A DNA stretch of 64,000 nucleotides from Janthinobacterium sp. LM6 (lineage in GTDB: Bacteria; Pseudomonadota; Gammaproteobacteria; Burkholderiales; Burkholderiaceae_D): the NCBI RefSeq assembly GCF_002002885.1, contig NZ_CP019510.1, positions 3,844,001-3,908,000 of the forward strand, in the 5' to 3' direction. The notes beneath the pieces are model-generated. The model was not told where the DNA came from. It made no database searches and worked only from the letters and a program-made list of their open reading frames with translations. The translations under genes and the position numbers were made by a program. The first letter of the stretch is position 1, and each line of letters opens with the position of its first letter. Below, in pieces: positions 30,387 through 39,323 of this stretch.

Positions 30387-31082
30387 CTATCCGAGCACAC
30401 AGCCCCAGTCCGAACGAAATATCTTCCTTCCATCAAATTCAATCCAAGCCAGACTTTCCCACATGGGCCTGCCATCAGACACCTTTACGTCGGCTCTCAT
30501 ATTCTTGAACACCGTCTCAGAGATGTAGGTTTGATGAGAATCAGGCATAGCGGCTAGTTTAGCAGCGTGGTTGGCTGCCCTCCCAACCCAAACCAAGTCG
30601 TTGCTACCACGGATTCCCGTTTTCGCGACAAACAATTCGCTGGTGTCGATCCCGACAACGTGTTTGAGTCGGAAATCAGTCTGGATATATTTTTCCGCTA
30701 GAGCTGGCTGAATGATGTTGCCTACCACCCATTTGAGCTCCAAGGCGGTAGTCACCGCTTGGGTGTTTTTCGAGCCACCTAGATAAACTGCCATCACCCG
30801 GTCTCCGTCGTAGGCGGTTATCGTTCCGCCGTTCGCGACAATAATCTTGGCCGCGGCATGGAGGAACATTTTGTAGATCTTCGCGGCGAATTGCGGCTTG
30901 TATCGATCAACTAAGATCGTCGAATCTGCCAAATCCGCGTAGAGCACGGTTGCTTCGATCTTTACGGCATCGTTGCCCATTTGGATGGAGGAATCGCTTG
31001 GCACTACTCTGCCTTCTCGCTCAGCCCAAGAGCTTTGTAGGATTTTCCCGATCTCGCTGTTGATGTCACCCTTTAATCCCAT
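30387..31082 (-). CDS. pycC: PycC-like class III nucleotide cyclase (Pycsar)
   Basis: 231 residues containing a single adenylate/guanylate-cyclase-type catalytic domain. The metal-binding aspartates are present in VLYADLADST (Asp50) and AYDGDRVMAVY (Asp94). The transition-state region WVGRAANHAAKLAA keeps Asn171 but has Lys175 where classical cyclases have Arg. There is no sensor or membrane domain, as in Pycsar cyclases that make cCMP or cUMP on phage infection. It begins 10 bp after the TIR effector stop. Which pyrimidine or purine nucleotide it uses cannot be read from the sequence. Confidence 0.8.
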   Translation of the reverse strand: MGLKGDINSEIGKILQSSWAEREGRVVPSDSSIQMGNDAVKIEATVLYADLADSTILVDRYKPQFAAKIYKMFLHAAAKIIVANGGTITAYDGDRVMAVYLGGSKNTQAVTTALELKWVVGNIIQPALAEKYIQTDFRLKHVVGIDTSELFVAKTGIRGSNDLVWVGRAANHAAKLAAMPDSHQTYISETVFKNMRADVKVSDGRPMWESLAWIEFDGRKIFRSDWGCVLG

Positions 31083-31092
31083 ATTTGCTCGC

Positions 31093-32004
31093 TTAGTCGT
31101 TTGGGCCGAAGGCCAAAATATGTTTGCGCAATTCGTTGCATGCCGGCCCCATCATAGATGCCGCGTCGGCCCCTGGCGCGAACCGATAGGGCACAGTAGT
31201 AAGTCCTGCCATGTCGCTTGGCAGCCTAACTTTTTCTTCCCTCGACTCCATAAGAATTGCCCGATCGCGCCCAAGCCGACCCATGAAAAGTCCCAGCTCA
31301 AAAATCACGTTGTCACGGGCGGTGGGCCATTGTGCCCCCCGAATGGTAGTCTGATCTTCGGGATGAGCTATGGCAATGGCGAAGTCAGACCGGTCCACCT
31401 CGTCTTCCAAGCTTTGGATTGCGTAGCTCGAAACCTTGAACACGCCGTCCGTCCAGAGCACGGTTTGAAAGTTGTCATGCGCAAACGCGCTTTGTATTTC
31501 CCGCGCGATTGGCAGCGACTCAGCCGATGAAATGATGAACACTCGGATCTTTTCACGCTTGGCGTTTACGGACATGTTTCGCTGCATAAGCCGCTTGGTC
31601 AACTCCCGCGCCAAGAATCGCCAGATATCGGGATAGCGCGAAGCGAGTTCGGACAAGGCCTCCTCGCTGAGCCGTGCGGCCACCGAGTCTTCCAAGGCCA
31701 AGACGCTGGCTGATCGCCGCAGCGATGGCTCGATGGCAGCCATTTCACCAAAAGTGTCTCCTGGTCCTCGACGCTGCACCTCCCTGCCATTTACGATCAC
31801 CGAAAATGATCCAGCCAAGATGAAATACAAGTCATTGTCAGAAGCTCCCTGCTCGACGGCGGAGGCTCCTTTCTTGAACTCCATCAAATCGGCAAGCTCG
31901 GAAAGCTCTTGGGCCAGTGCCCGGTTGCCAGAAACTATTTTTTGATCAGCAAACGCTTCGATCCGTAATCGCTTTCCCTTGTCACCGCTCAACCGCTCCA
32001 GCAT
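31093..32004 (-). CDS. pycTIR: PycTIR-like effector: cyclic-nucleotide-binding domain fused to CAP12/Pycsar TIR domain
   Basis: 303 residues. The N-terminal half is a CRP-type cyclic-nucleotide-binding domain with the phosphate-binding cassette FGEMAAIEPSLRRSAS (Gly86-Glu87 and Arg96-Arg97). The C-terminal half (from about residue 152) begins IRVFIISSAESLPIAREIQ and contains ARDNVIFELGLFMGRLGRDR, the hallmark of the CAP12/Pycsar TIR family, with Glu236 as the likely catalytic residue. Binding of a cyclic nucleotide should trigger NAD+ breakdown and growth arrest. The ATG at 32004 has GAGG at proper spacing; an ATG 6 bp upstream abuts it. Confidence 0.85.
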   Translation of the reverse strand: MLERLSGDKGKRLRIEAFADQKIVSGNRALAQELSELADLMEFKKGASAVEQGASDNDLYFILAGSFSVIVNGREVQRRGPGDTFGEMAAIEPSLRRSASVLALEDSVAARLSEEALSELASRYPDIWRFLARELTKRLMQRNMSVNAKREKIRVFIISSAESLPIAREIQSAFAHDNFQTVLWTDGVFKVSSYAIQSLEDEVDRSDFAIAIAHPEDQTTIRGAQWPTARDNVIFELGLFMGRLGRDRAILMESREEKVRLPSDMAGLTTVPYRFAPGADAASMMGPACNELRKHILAFGPND

Positions 32005-32094
32005 GTGCATCCTCGTTTCAACTTAGAAGTTAAGTATTGTTTGACAGCCTCCGAAGAGAGCCGATTCGAGCGCCACGCGCCATCATAGGCAACT

Positions 32095-32910
32095 CTAGGC
32101 GCGTCGCAGCGAGCCAGGCAGTGGCTCATCGATCAGGCCAACCCATTTGCCTAGCTTGATCCATTCGCTCTCTTTTGCCGAGCTCTTTTCGGCGGTCCAA
32201 TGCTCCATGTCGGTGGATACAAAAGTGCCTTGATAATGCTTAGCTCCGAGCAAGAGCGACCCAACCGGGTTCAAAAGCTCGCGATGGGAAGAGTTTAACT
32301 TTGCATATGTAGACAGGGATACTTGGATGACGCCACTGCCATCTCGGTTACCCAAGTGGCAAAGCTTGGCAGCCTCGTTGACGACGTTTCCCATCCAGAT
32401 GACATCGTTGATGCCAGAGCCCTTATAGCCAGCCTTGATCATCAGAGCGCGCCCTACCGACATGCCTATTCCGCACTCCAGCGTGGAATAGCCTTTTTGC
32501 CCAAGCCGCCAGTTGAGAAGCTGGATCAAGCTGTTGAGCTCTCCGGTCCTGAAGAAGACTGAGTTGACGTCTTCTGCGGTGGGGACATGGAACAATGCGC
32601 CGACGCAGTCGCCTTGGATGAATATCTCCCCGCAATTGGGATCTTGGTTCAGCACAGCAATGCACTCGGAAATGTAGGCTCGATAAATCTTGCCCAGCAC
32701 GGGAGTGGAATGCTTCCTGACCAAACCACTGCTGCCGCGGATGTCGATGAACACAGCCGCGCAATCCACATGGAAGCCGTTGTCGTAGGTCAGTAAATTC
32801 GGATCGGGGATATGCGCAGAATCCACATACACGTTGTCATCCAAGCCCAAGATATGGCACATGCGCTCGTCGCTCGATTCGATTGAATATGCTCGGTTTG
32901 TTGCCTTCAT
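32095..32910 (-). CDS. Second class III nucleotide cyclase-like protein in the Pycsar operon
   Basis: 271 residues, upstream of the TIR effector gene and separated from it by 84 bp. The cyclase fold is clear: AAVFIDIRGSSG (Asp57), EIFIQGDCVGALFH (Asp101) and VIWMGNVVNEAAKLCHLG (Asn178, Lys182). Both metal aspartates are kept, so it may be active. It shares the N...K pattern with the downstream PycC-like protein but is otherwise clearly divergent, and is longer by N- and C-terminal extensions. Described Pycsar loci have one cyclase. An ATG at 32979 would add 23 residues but lacks a ribosome site. Confidence 0.7.
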   Translation of the reverse strand: MKATNRAYSIESSDERMCHILGLDDNVYVDSAHIPDPNLLTYDNGFHVDCAAVFIDIRGSSGLVRKHSTPVLGKIYRAYISECIAVLNQDPNCGEIFIQGDCVGALFHVPTAEDVNSVFFRTGELNSLIQLLNWRLGQKGYSTLECGIGMSVGRALMIKAGYKGSGINDVIWMGNVVNEAAKLCHLGNRDGSGVIQVSLSTYAKLNSSHRELLNPVGSLLLGAKHYQGTFVSTDMEHWTAEKSSAKESEWIKLGKWVGLIDEPLPGSLRRA

Positions 32911-33074
32911 TACGCCACCATCAAAATTACCTTCGAGCTCTACTCGTTTTGTTCCCCGCAGGCATTGAAGCCTTCCCATTACAGAATTTTTTCAATGTTT
33001 GTTGCGCCAGAGAACGAATATAAACTAATATTGTTTAAATATGTATCTATTCTTGCAATCACATTAGGCATTCA

Positions 33075-35684
33075 ATGACAATCTTGCAAGAAATTCAAAA
33101 GTGGTCTGAAAAACAGCCGAATTGGCAACAGGACATCATCGCTCGGCTATATGGAAAGGCGGACCTGGAGGCCGAAGACTACGATGACATGTATGCGCTT
33201 CTCAAGTCCGAACATGGAATCGAAGATCCACATAAACGAATCCCTGGAAAACTTGCTGCGGATCAGATCACCGCTCCGCAGGAAGCAGGTCGACTCGTTC
33301 AGATTGTCGCCATAAAGAATCTGCTCAACGTGAACGCGTTAGCGCCGCATCAACGCCTTCCAATCAAACCCGTTGGGCTTAGCGTTATTTATGGGGAAAA
33401 TGGAACAGGGAAATCGGGATATTCGCGCGTCCTCAAGAAGGCGTGCCGTGCCAGGGACAAAAGCGAAGCGATTCATCCGAATGCGAACGTCGCCGTAGCA
33501 CAAAGGGAACCGGCGCAGGCTAGTTTTGAGATTTTGGTCGATGGCGAGGAAATGGAGGTGGAGTGGATTGCCAATCAAGTGTCCCCGGAGCAGCTTTCAT
33601 CGGTTTCTATTTTTGATTCACATTGCGCCCGCGCTTACGTGGACAATAAAGGCGACTTTGCTTACGTCCCTTACGGACTGGACATCCTGTCCAAATTGGT
33701 CGATGTCTGTGGCAAGCTTAAATCGATGGCCGGAGCCGACTCCGCCACAGCTATGCCAAATGTGGCTATGTTCGCAGACTTGGCGAGAACTGCGACCAAA
33801 ACCGGCGCCCTGCTAGCAAAACTCTCGGCGATTACCGCTCCACAGGAAATAGAGACGCTTGCGACGATTTCGGCCGATGAACAACTTCGGTTTGAGAAGT
33901 TGGCGCTAGCCTTGGCCGAGGCCGATCCAAAACAGAAGGCGCAGGCGCTGAGAATCAAGGCAACAAGATTTTCTGAACTCGCGAACCGCATAACGGCGGC
34001 GGCGAGCGCCCTCGACGATGCCAAGGTTGCGGAGCTCAAAAAGCTTATCTATGAGTCTACAGTTGCGAAGCAGGCTGCGGAAGTGGCAAGACAAGATTTT
34101 AAGGGTGCCGAAGGCCTTTTGCCCGGCACCGGTGGCGATACTTGGAGAGCCCTATTTGAGGCAGCCCGCGCTTTCTCTGCTGAGTCGCACGCCAACAGCA
34201 TCTTTCCACATCTTGGCCCAGAGGCGGCGTGTCCCCTCTGTCAGAATCTTCTAACCGATACAGGAGACGCGCGCCTCCGAGCATTTGAGGTGTTCATACA
34301 CAAGGAAGCAGAGAAGGCTCATACCATTGCTCGATCGATCGCCGCGACTGCTTACCAAGCCGTCAAAAACGCCCAGATTGATTTGTCTATTGATGCAGGC
34401 TTGGCCGCCGACCTAGTAACCGCGAGCCAAGAGCTTGCGAATGAATGCTCAAGTGCTCAACTTGCCCTGAACGAGCGGCGCGAAGCCATTTTAAAGGCGT
34501 CAATTCCATTAGGTGACTGGAATGCAATAGACGCATTAGCGATTCCATCATCGGATGCTCTTGCGGCCATAAGCAAAAAAATGCGTGTCGATGCACAAAT
34601 TTTGGAGGATACGATGGACGTCGCAGCAAAAGCGGCGATGGTGGTAGAACACGCTGAGCTAGGCGCTCGGCGAAGACTTTCTGAACTCAAAACCGCAGCA
34701 CTGGAATGCATCGCAAAATTTTCCTTAGCAGGCAAGCTATCCAAGTGTGCGTTGGCAGCCTCCGCGACAGCACCCATCTCTCGCTTCTCTACTGTGCTAT
34801 CCAATTCCATGGCAACCAAGCAAGTGGTCGACGCGTTGAACGCGGAACTACAATCGCTCAACGTCCACGAGTTGAAAGTGGCCATGAAGCCGGAATCGTT
34901 AAAAGGCCGGACACAGTTCAAGCTTGTGCTGGAGGTGCCTGGAGCGCTCCCTGCCAAAGATATCCTTAGCGAGGGTGAACAGCGTGCGATCGCCCTCGCC
35001 TCCTTCCTCACTGAAGTCAATTTGGCCCCTGGACATGGTGGTGTGGTATTTGATGATCCAGTCTCGTCGCTCGATCATCGCCGACGTTGGCATGTCGCAA
35101 AACGGCTTGCCCAAGAGGCAACAAAGCGCCAAGTTATAGTGCTCACCCACGACATTTACTTTCTATGTATTCTCCAGCAGGAGGCCGACGCTCTGGGCTT
35201 GGAATTAGAGCCCCAATGCATCCGACGAGCTCCAGATGGCTTCGGAGTGCAAAGCGATCGCTTGCCGTTCGATGCGATGCCTACCAGCAAACGAGTGGGG
35301 GCGCTCAGACAAAAACAGGTAGCAGTCGCCAAGGCCCACAAAAATGGAGATGAGGAGATGGCTAAACGGTTGACACGCGATGCCTACCATGATCTGCGAA
35401 TTGCGTGGGAGCGAGCAGTTGAAGAAATTCTATTGCAAGGCGTGGTGACAAGGTTCACCGAAGGAATAAAAACGCAACAACTTAAATATGTCGAGGTTAA
35501 AGATGACGATGTCGCCATCATCAATGCTGGTATGACCAAAAGCTCAAAATTTGAACACGATGCTGCTGCGCCGGCACAGCTTCCAACGCCACATCCTGAC
35601 GAGCTTTCCGTTGATATCGAAACACTAGAGGGATGGCGAATTGTTGTGGATGCTCGAAAAAAAACGCTGGCAGCACGGCGATAA
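33075..35684 (+). CDS. RloC/PrrC-like AAA ATPase (AAA_13 type)
   Basis: 869 residues. Walker A GENGTGKS is at about 107-114, followed by coiled-coil halves around CPLC near residue 386, a possible zinc-hook. The ABC-like LSEGEQRAIALASFLTE is at about 630, Walker B VVFDDPVSSLDHRRR at about 656 and the H-loop VLTHD near 688. In the C-terminal part Arg and Glu in LRIAWE (spacing R-x3-E as in the PrrC anticodon nuclease) and a His in KFEHD could form an RNase triad. It may cleave tRNA when infection disturbs the host. It is divergent from the Pycsar operon. The nuclease role is inference. Confidence 0.7.
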   Translation: MTILQEIQKWSEKQPNWQQDIIARLYGKADLEAEDYDDMYALLKSEHGIEDPHKRIPGKLAADQITAPQEAGRLVQIVAIKNLLNVNALAPHQRLPIKPVGLSVIYGENGTGKSGYSRVLKKACRARDKSEAIHPNANVAVAQREPAQASFEILVDGEEMEVEWIANQVSPEQLSSVSIFDSHCARAYVDNKGDFAYVPYGLDILSKLVDVCGKLKSMAGADSATAMPNVAMFADLARTATKTGALLAKLSAITAPQEIETLATISADEQLRFEKLALALAEADPKQKAQALRIKATRFSELANRITAAASALDDAKVAELKKLIYESTVAKQAAEVARQDFKGAEGLLPGTGGDTWRALFEAARAFSAESHANSIFPHLGPEAACPLCQNLLTDTGDARLRAFEVFIHKEAEKAHTIARSIAATAYQAVKNAQIDLSIDAGLAADLVTASQELANECSSAQLALNERREAILKASIPLGDWNAIDALAIPSSDALAAISKKMRVDAQILEDTMDVAAKAAMVVEHAELGARRRLSELKTAALECIAKFSLAGKLSKCALAASATAPISRFSTVLSNSMATKQVVDALNAELQSLNVHELKVAMKPESLKGRTQFKLVLEVPGALPAKDILSEGEQRAIALASFLTEVNLAPGHGGVVFDDPVSSLDHRRRWHVAKRLAQEATKRQVIVLTHDIYFLCILQQEADALGLELEPQCIRRAPDGFGVQSDRLPFDAMPTSKRVGALRQKQVAVAKAHKNGDEEMAKRLTRDAYHDLRIAWERAVEEILLQGVVTRFTEGIKTQQLKYVEVKDDDVAIINAGMTKSSKFEHDAAAPAQLPTPHPDELSVDIETLEGWRIVVDARKKTLAARR

Positions 35685-35731
35685 TATTCGACTGAGGTCT
35701 ATGCATCGTTACTCAAAGTAGTTTCCCCACT

Positions 35732-36112
35732 TTAAGTAACGATTTTTTGTTGACTGGAAAGATTGAGCCTCTCAGTTTGGCGCTCCCTCCATGTGCTCGC
35801 GAATGCTGCGACCCGGTCATAAGGCCCCTCACATCCCAATTCCTTCACGTCCTCAAGTATCGGTTTCAACATGCGCCGCTGCTTGCGTGATCGTGCTGCT
35901 TCGGTCTTCAGGAGCGCATAAAGCAGGAACGCATATTTTTCGACGGCCCAGATAGGGTGCCACGCGGAGTAGGCTGGACCAATGCTTTCTGATCGCAGTT
36001 TGAGTCGGGTGGTGTTTTTAGAAATGCCCAAACGCCTAGCTTTCTCTATCAATTGGACCTGGAGGCGAATGTCCCAGCGTTGAATAATGCCTAGTAATGC
36101 CACATTAATCAC
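35732..36112 (-). pseudogene. IS21-family IstA remnant (N-terminal fragment)
   Basis: 126 codons. The reading MINVALLGIIQRWDIRLQVQ, then ...RRLGISKNTTRLKLR, and the later EAARSRKQRRMLKPILEDVK and EGPYDRVAAFASTWRE correspond to the helix-turn-helix N-terminus of IS21-family IstA (about 500 residues when complete). It then ends; no integrase core (DDE) or IstB is present. It lies between the RloC-like gene and the PIN pair and marks past rearrangement. Confidence 0.75.
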
Positions 36113-36267
36113 TCCAATCCCCCCAATGTCGTGAGCAGCATTGTGGCTTATACGTGAGCCAGTTTCGTGTGCAAATTATGCTGTGAAGTGAACCAGGTTT
36201 CGCTGCAAGTCAACATAAGACTGATAGAATCATCGCCAATTTCCACTAGCGCCTAAAAGCCACCCAC

Positions 36268-36915
36268 ATGAAATCCTCCATCGAAGTTTTCCAAGATTTG
36301 CATATCACTGGTCCTGCCACTCAGATGACCTCCTTGGGAAAAGAGCTTAGCGATTACGCTGTGGCTCCTTGGCGTTACGTTATGGACGAGCCTGTTCAAG
36401 AGCAAGAGGACGGGATCATCATGTTCATGGAGCGATCCGAAGATGCTACGCTACCCGGCGCGCGGATAGTGCTTTGGCCGAGCCTCGTAGGTTACTCCGT
36501 TCTCAATGTAGTGCCCACCAAGCGCTCCTCGCTTGATTACGCAACCTATAACTCGCTAATACAAGAATTTGTGCAACTAGTCGCCACCCCCGCTTCGTGC
36601 AAGTTGGATTTCGAGATCCAGTTATCGAAGCAGCATCAGTCGATCGAAGACTGGTTTAGCCCTCCAACTGCCCAAGCGTTGCAAAGCTTCAGCCGTCTGG
36701 CGAATAAGTCAACGGGAGCATCGCATCCTCTTGATCAAGGCCGTTGGATTGATTTTCTAATGGGGGCTCATGCTGAGCACAGCAAGGCAGATAGCGATTT
36801 GGTATACCGTTGGCTACATGAGGTTGAACGCTGGCCAGAGGATACCGCGCACGATTTGCTCAAAGATTACGACTTCGCGCTTAGCTTGCTTGCACGCTAC
36901 GACGAAAGCCGCTAA
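36268..36915 (+). CDS. Unknown protein coupled to a PIN-domain gene
   Basis: 215 residues, soluble, mixed strand/helix, no family recognised. A strand-rich N-terminal part contains GIIMFMERSEDATLPGARIV; the C-terminal part is helical and acidic. The stop overlaps the start of the PIN gene (TAATG), so translation is coupled and the two proteins probably act together, for example as a neutralising partner and an RNase, though it is larger than usual antitoxins. Confidence 0.65.
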   Translation: MKSSIEVFQDLHITGPATQMTSLGKELSDYAVAPWRYVMDEPVQEQEDGIIMFMERSEDATLPGARIVLWPSLVGYSVLNVVPTKRSSLDYATYNSLIQEFVQLVATPASCKLDFEIQLSKQHQSIEDWFSPPTAQALQSFSRLANKSTGASHPLDQGRWIDFLMGAHAEHSKADSDLVYRWLHEVERWPEDTAHDLLKDYDFALSLLARYDESR

Positions 36916-37619
36916 TGGAGTTGAGCGACAACGAAGTGACCGATCTTGTAACCCTGAATGCTCCGATTCTTTGCTTAGATACTTGCTCGATTCTTGATTT
37001 GATCCGGGCTGCTACCAATGAAAACGCCAATCCGATTGAGTTTGTGGCATCGCTAACGCTCTTGAAAAAAATGGAAAGCGGCTACGACTTGAGAGCACTT
37101 CTGGCCCAGCAAGTATATGACGAGCTTGAAGACAATCTTCCCAATGTCCAGAAAGAAGCCGAGACAGCGTTGGATAAGTGGAAGCTGCGGCTAGACAAGA
37201 TGGATACGATCATGGAAACATTTGGCGCCACCGCCAAAGCGGATATTGCGCATTGGGATGGCCATGTTGGACGCGCCGCCCTGTTGGCTAATCGGATGGC
37301 GTCGGCAACTGTCCGAGCGCCAGCGCCGACCGATGTTGCTCAAAAGGTGTTTAGCCGAGCCGGGCGCGCTATCACGCCTGCTAGAAGGGGCAAGGAGTCC
37401 ATGAAGGACTGTATCGTTATCGAAACCTACCTAGCTTCGATTGCGAATCTTCGAAATCAAGGCCTCACAGCCAAGGTGGTATTCGTTTCATCAAACATCA
37501 GAGACTACGCGGGCGAGAATGGCGTCAAGCTAAAGCCGGATCTAGCCGCCGAGTTTGCTGCGTTATCGATGGAATACGCCCCCAACATGGGAGCTGCAAA
37601 ATTTATGCTAGGCATTTAG
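36915..37619 (+). CDS. PIN-domain protein (DUF4935-like)
   Basis: 234 residues. The first strand has ILCLDTCSILDLI (Asp of the PIN active site), an acidic patch VYDELEDN follows, then KDCIVIETYL and VVFVSSNIRDYA, the order of the PIN-like DUF4935 group. PIN domains are metal-dependent RNases. The start codon shares one base with the stop of the previous gene. A toxin-type or defence RNase is the likeliest role; the target is unknown. Confidence 0.75.
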   Translation: MELSDNEVTDLVTLNAPILCLDTCSILDLIRAATNENANPIEFVASLTLLKKMESGYDLRALLAQQVYDELEDNLPNVQKEAETALDKWKLRLDKMDTIMETFGATAKADIAHWDGHVGRAALLANRMASATVRAPAPTDVAQKVFSRAGRAITPARRGKESMKDCIVIETYLASIANLRNQGLTAKVVFVSSNIRDYAGENGVKLKPDLAAEFAALSMEYAPNMGAAKFMLGI

Positions 37620-37696
37620 CCTGCCATCCCCTCTAACCTGATGGGCCAAAAGTTAGCCTCTGTTCCATTCAGCAGCGCTTGCTTTTTTTCGCCTCG

Positions 37697-38047
37697 TCAT
37701 GGTCGGGCGGCGTTGCGGCCAACTTTCACTGTTGCGGCTTTTGGCAGTGGCTCCATCCTCCGCATCCACTTCCTCTTCGGCTTCGACAAGCTCTTCGAGG
37801 AACGCATAGACGGCCTGCCTCTGGTCGCTTCGTCGCGCGCTTTGTCGTGCACCCAAGGCGATTTTCCATAGACGCCGAATGTAATTTTCCCGGTGCCCGG
37901 GGCGAGCGAAAGCCCAAACCAGCTACCGCTATGCTGCGAGTATTTACGCGCCGACCAGTATGCAAGTAACTCTTCCTTGACCTCGTCTAGCGGGTCCGAG
38001 TCGATGTGAATCGTCAACCCTTTCGATATAGAAGACCGTTGTCTCAT
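37697..38047 (-). CDS. Small protein related to the C-terminal domain of the 43410-45557 gene product
   Basis: 116 residues. The part GLTIHIDSDPLDEVKEELLA, then YWSARKYSQHSGSWFGLSLA, aligns with LTVHCNYDSVEVASEKLQTY, then CIARKYAQKAHRWFGLCLNP, in the larger protein. In that protein the domain is followed by a SEC-C zinc motif; here the end reads KVGRNAARP and then TGA where GRNDPC is expected, with KK-rich sequence continuing past the stop. It is thus either a stand-alone domain or a decayed copy of such a gene's 3' end. Confidence 0.5.
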   Translation of the reverse strand: MRQRSSISKGLTIHIDSDPLDEVKEELLAYWSARKYSQHSGSWFGLSLAPGTGKITFGVYGKSPWVHDKARDEATRGRPSMRSSKSLSKPKRKWMRRMEPLPKAATVKVGRNAARP

Positions 38048-38416
38048 AGATTTTTACCAAAAAAACCGTAAATAAGCATAGGTAGCTAAAATTATAGCGT
38101 TATCGAACTTAACATTCTGACGCGACAATTTGCTGCAAATAATCATCTAAAGTGGGTTTGCCAAGCTCATTTTTAAACCGTTTCTGAAAAGTGAGGGGTG
38201 ATAAGGCTCAGGCCCCAGACTAGGCCGCGCTTTCAGAAAATATGCTATTGTCCTTCAACTCGAACGAGGATACCGGTTTGCTCTTGAGCTCAACTTTCAA
38301 CTTAGCAAGCATGGCGGAAATATTGTTGAAATAGAATTATTCCCTTCTGATAGGCGGTTGCTTCATACCTACATCAACTGCTCAAAAACATTGCGCTAAC
38401 AAGGATTTTTGCTAAG

Positions 38417-38581
38417 ATGACAAAAGAATGTGAAAAAGAGTGGTCTAAAGCACGCGAACGCTGTTTGGAATTTTTTGACTCCCCTAACAGGCAGCGAAGT
38501 CTGGAAGGGCGAAATATGGATGACTGCATCAATGGGCAGGTCAGCGAGAGATGCGGCGGGAACGCTATAAAAAGGAGTTAA
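38417..38581 (+). CDS. Orphan polymorphic-toxin-like C-terminal fragment
   Basis: 54 codons from ATG at 38417, with AAGGA 11 nt upstream, ending 2 bp before the TPR gene. The sequence starts MTKECEKEWSKARERCLEFF and ends CINGQVSERCGGNAIKRS. Cys-x3-W...C and VSE-x-CGGN are features I associate with the extreme C-termini of some secreted PAAR/Rhs-type toxins. The main body of such a toxin is missing, so this is probably a leftover tail carried with its immunity gene. Recognition is from memory and moderate. Confidence 0.45.
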   Translation: MTKECEKEWSKARERCLEFFDSPNRQRSLEGRNMDDCINGQVSERCGGNAIKRS

Positions 38582-38583
38582 GC

Positions 38584-39090
38584 ATGAGTGTATCAGCAAA
38601 GATAAACAATGCTGTGGACATGGATGACCTTGATAGCGCGCTTGAATTGGCTGAAGCTTGGGTTAAAAATGATCAAAATGAACATAAAGCCTGGAGCAAG
38701 CTTTCGTTTGTTTATGAAGTGCATGGAAACTATACAAACGCTGTCTGCAGCATAAAAAAAGCGCTCTCCATCAAAAATGATTATCCGCCTTACTATTTTA
38801 AGCTCGGCTACAATGAATATAAAATTGGCAACTACAAAGAAGCTGCGGAGGCTTTTTCTATTTGCATGACAAAATCGACGCTTCTCAATGATGGCTATTT
38901 GCTCAACCCATCCAAGATTGCATTAGCCAAATGCTGTCTGCTATCCGGCGACCTTGAAAAAGCATCTCAAGCCCTGTCCGAAGTTCCCGAGAACACTGGC
39001 ACTTGGTTGGACGGTCGATATCTTGCTGGTGATATTAAGCGGGAGATCGAAAGAAGAATTAAAAAAGCTAAGCCTGGCGTCCAAATCTAG
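38584..39090 (+). CDS. TPR-repeat protein, possible immunity protein
   Basis: 168 residues from the ATG at 38584, with AAAGGAG 6 nt upstream. Three to four tetratricopeptide repeats are visible: DDLDSALELAEAWVKNDQNE, AWSKLSFVYEVHGNYTNAV, YYFKLGYNEYKIGNYKEAAE and IALAKCCLLSGDLEKASQAL. There is no signal peptide. It starts 2 bp after a toxin-tail-like ORF, which fits an immunity role, though TPR proteins have many roles. About 230 bp behind it hold nothing I can support. Confidence 0.7.
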   Translation: MSVSAKINNAVDMDDLDSALELAEAWVKNDQNEHKAWSKLSFVYEVHGNYTNAVCSIKKALSIKNDYPPYYFKLGYNEYKIGNYKEAAEAFSICMTKSTLLNDGYLLNPSKIALAKCCLLSGDLEKASQALSEVPENTGTWLDGRYLAGDIKREIERRIKKAKPGVQI

Positions 39091-39323
39091 GGAGATAGAT
39101 GAGCTACCACCTCCCTGTTTCAATTCAAAACTTGAGTTATCGCTTGATCTGCCTCAAACAGTAGTATGCGAAAGTAGGGTCTGCGCGAACCTGACCTTTG
39201 TGCTTGGCGTGGAGCAAGCAGTGCAGCTTGAGCACACAAGCATCGTGCCTCTGCAAAAGGTCCGGGTAAACAAAGCCGCAAGCAAGTCAGCATGCTTCTA
39301 CGAGCTCTAATGATGGCGGTCGC

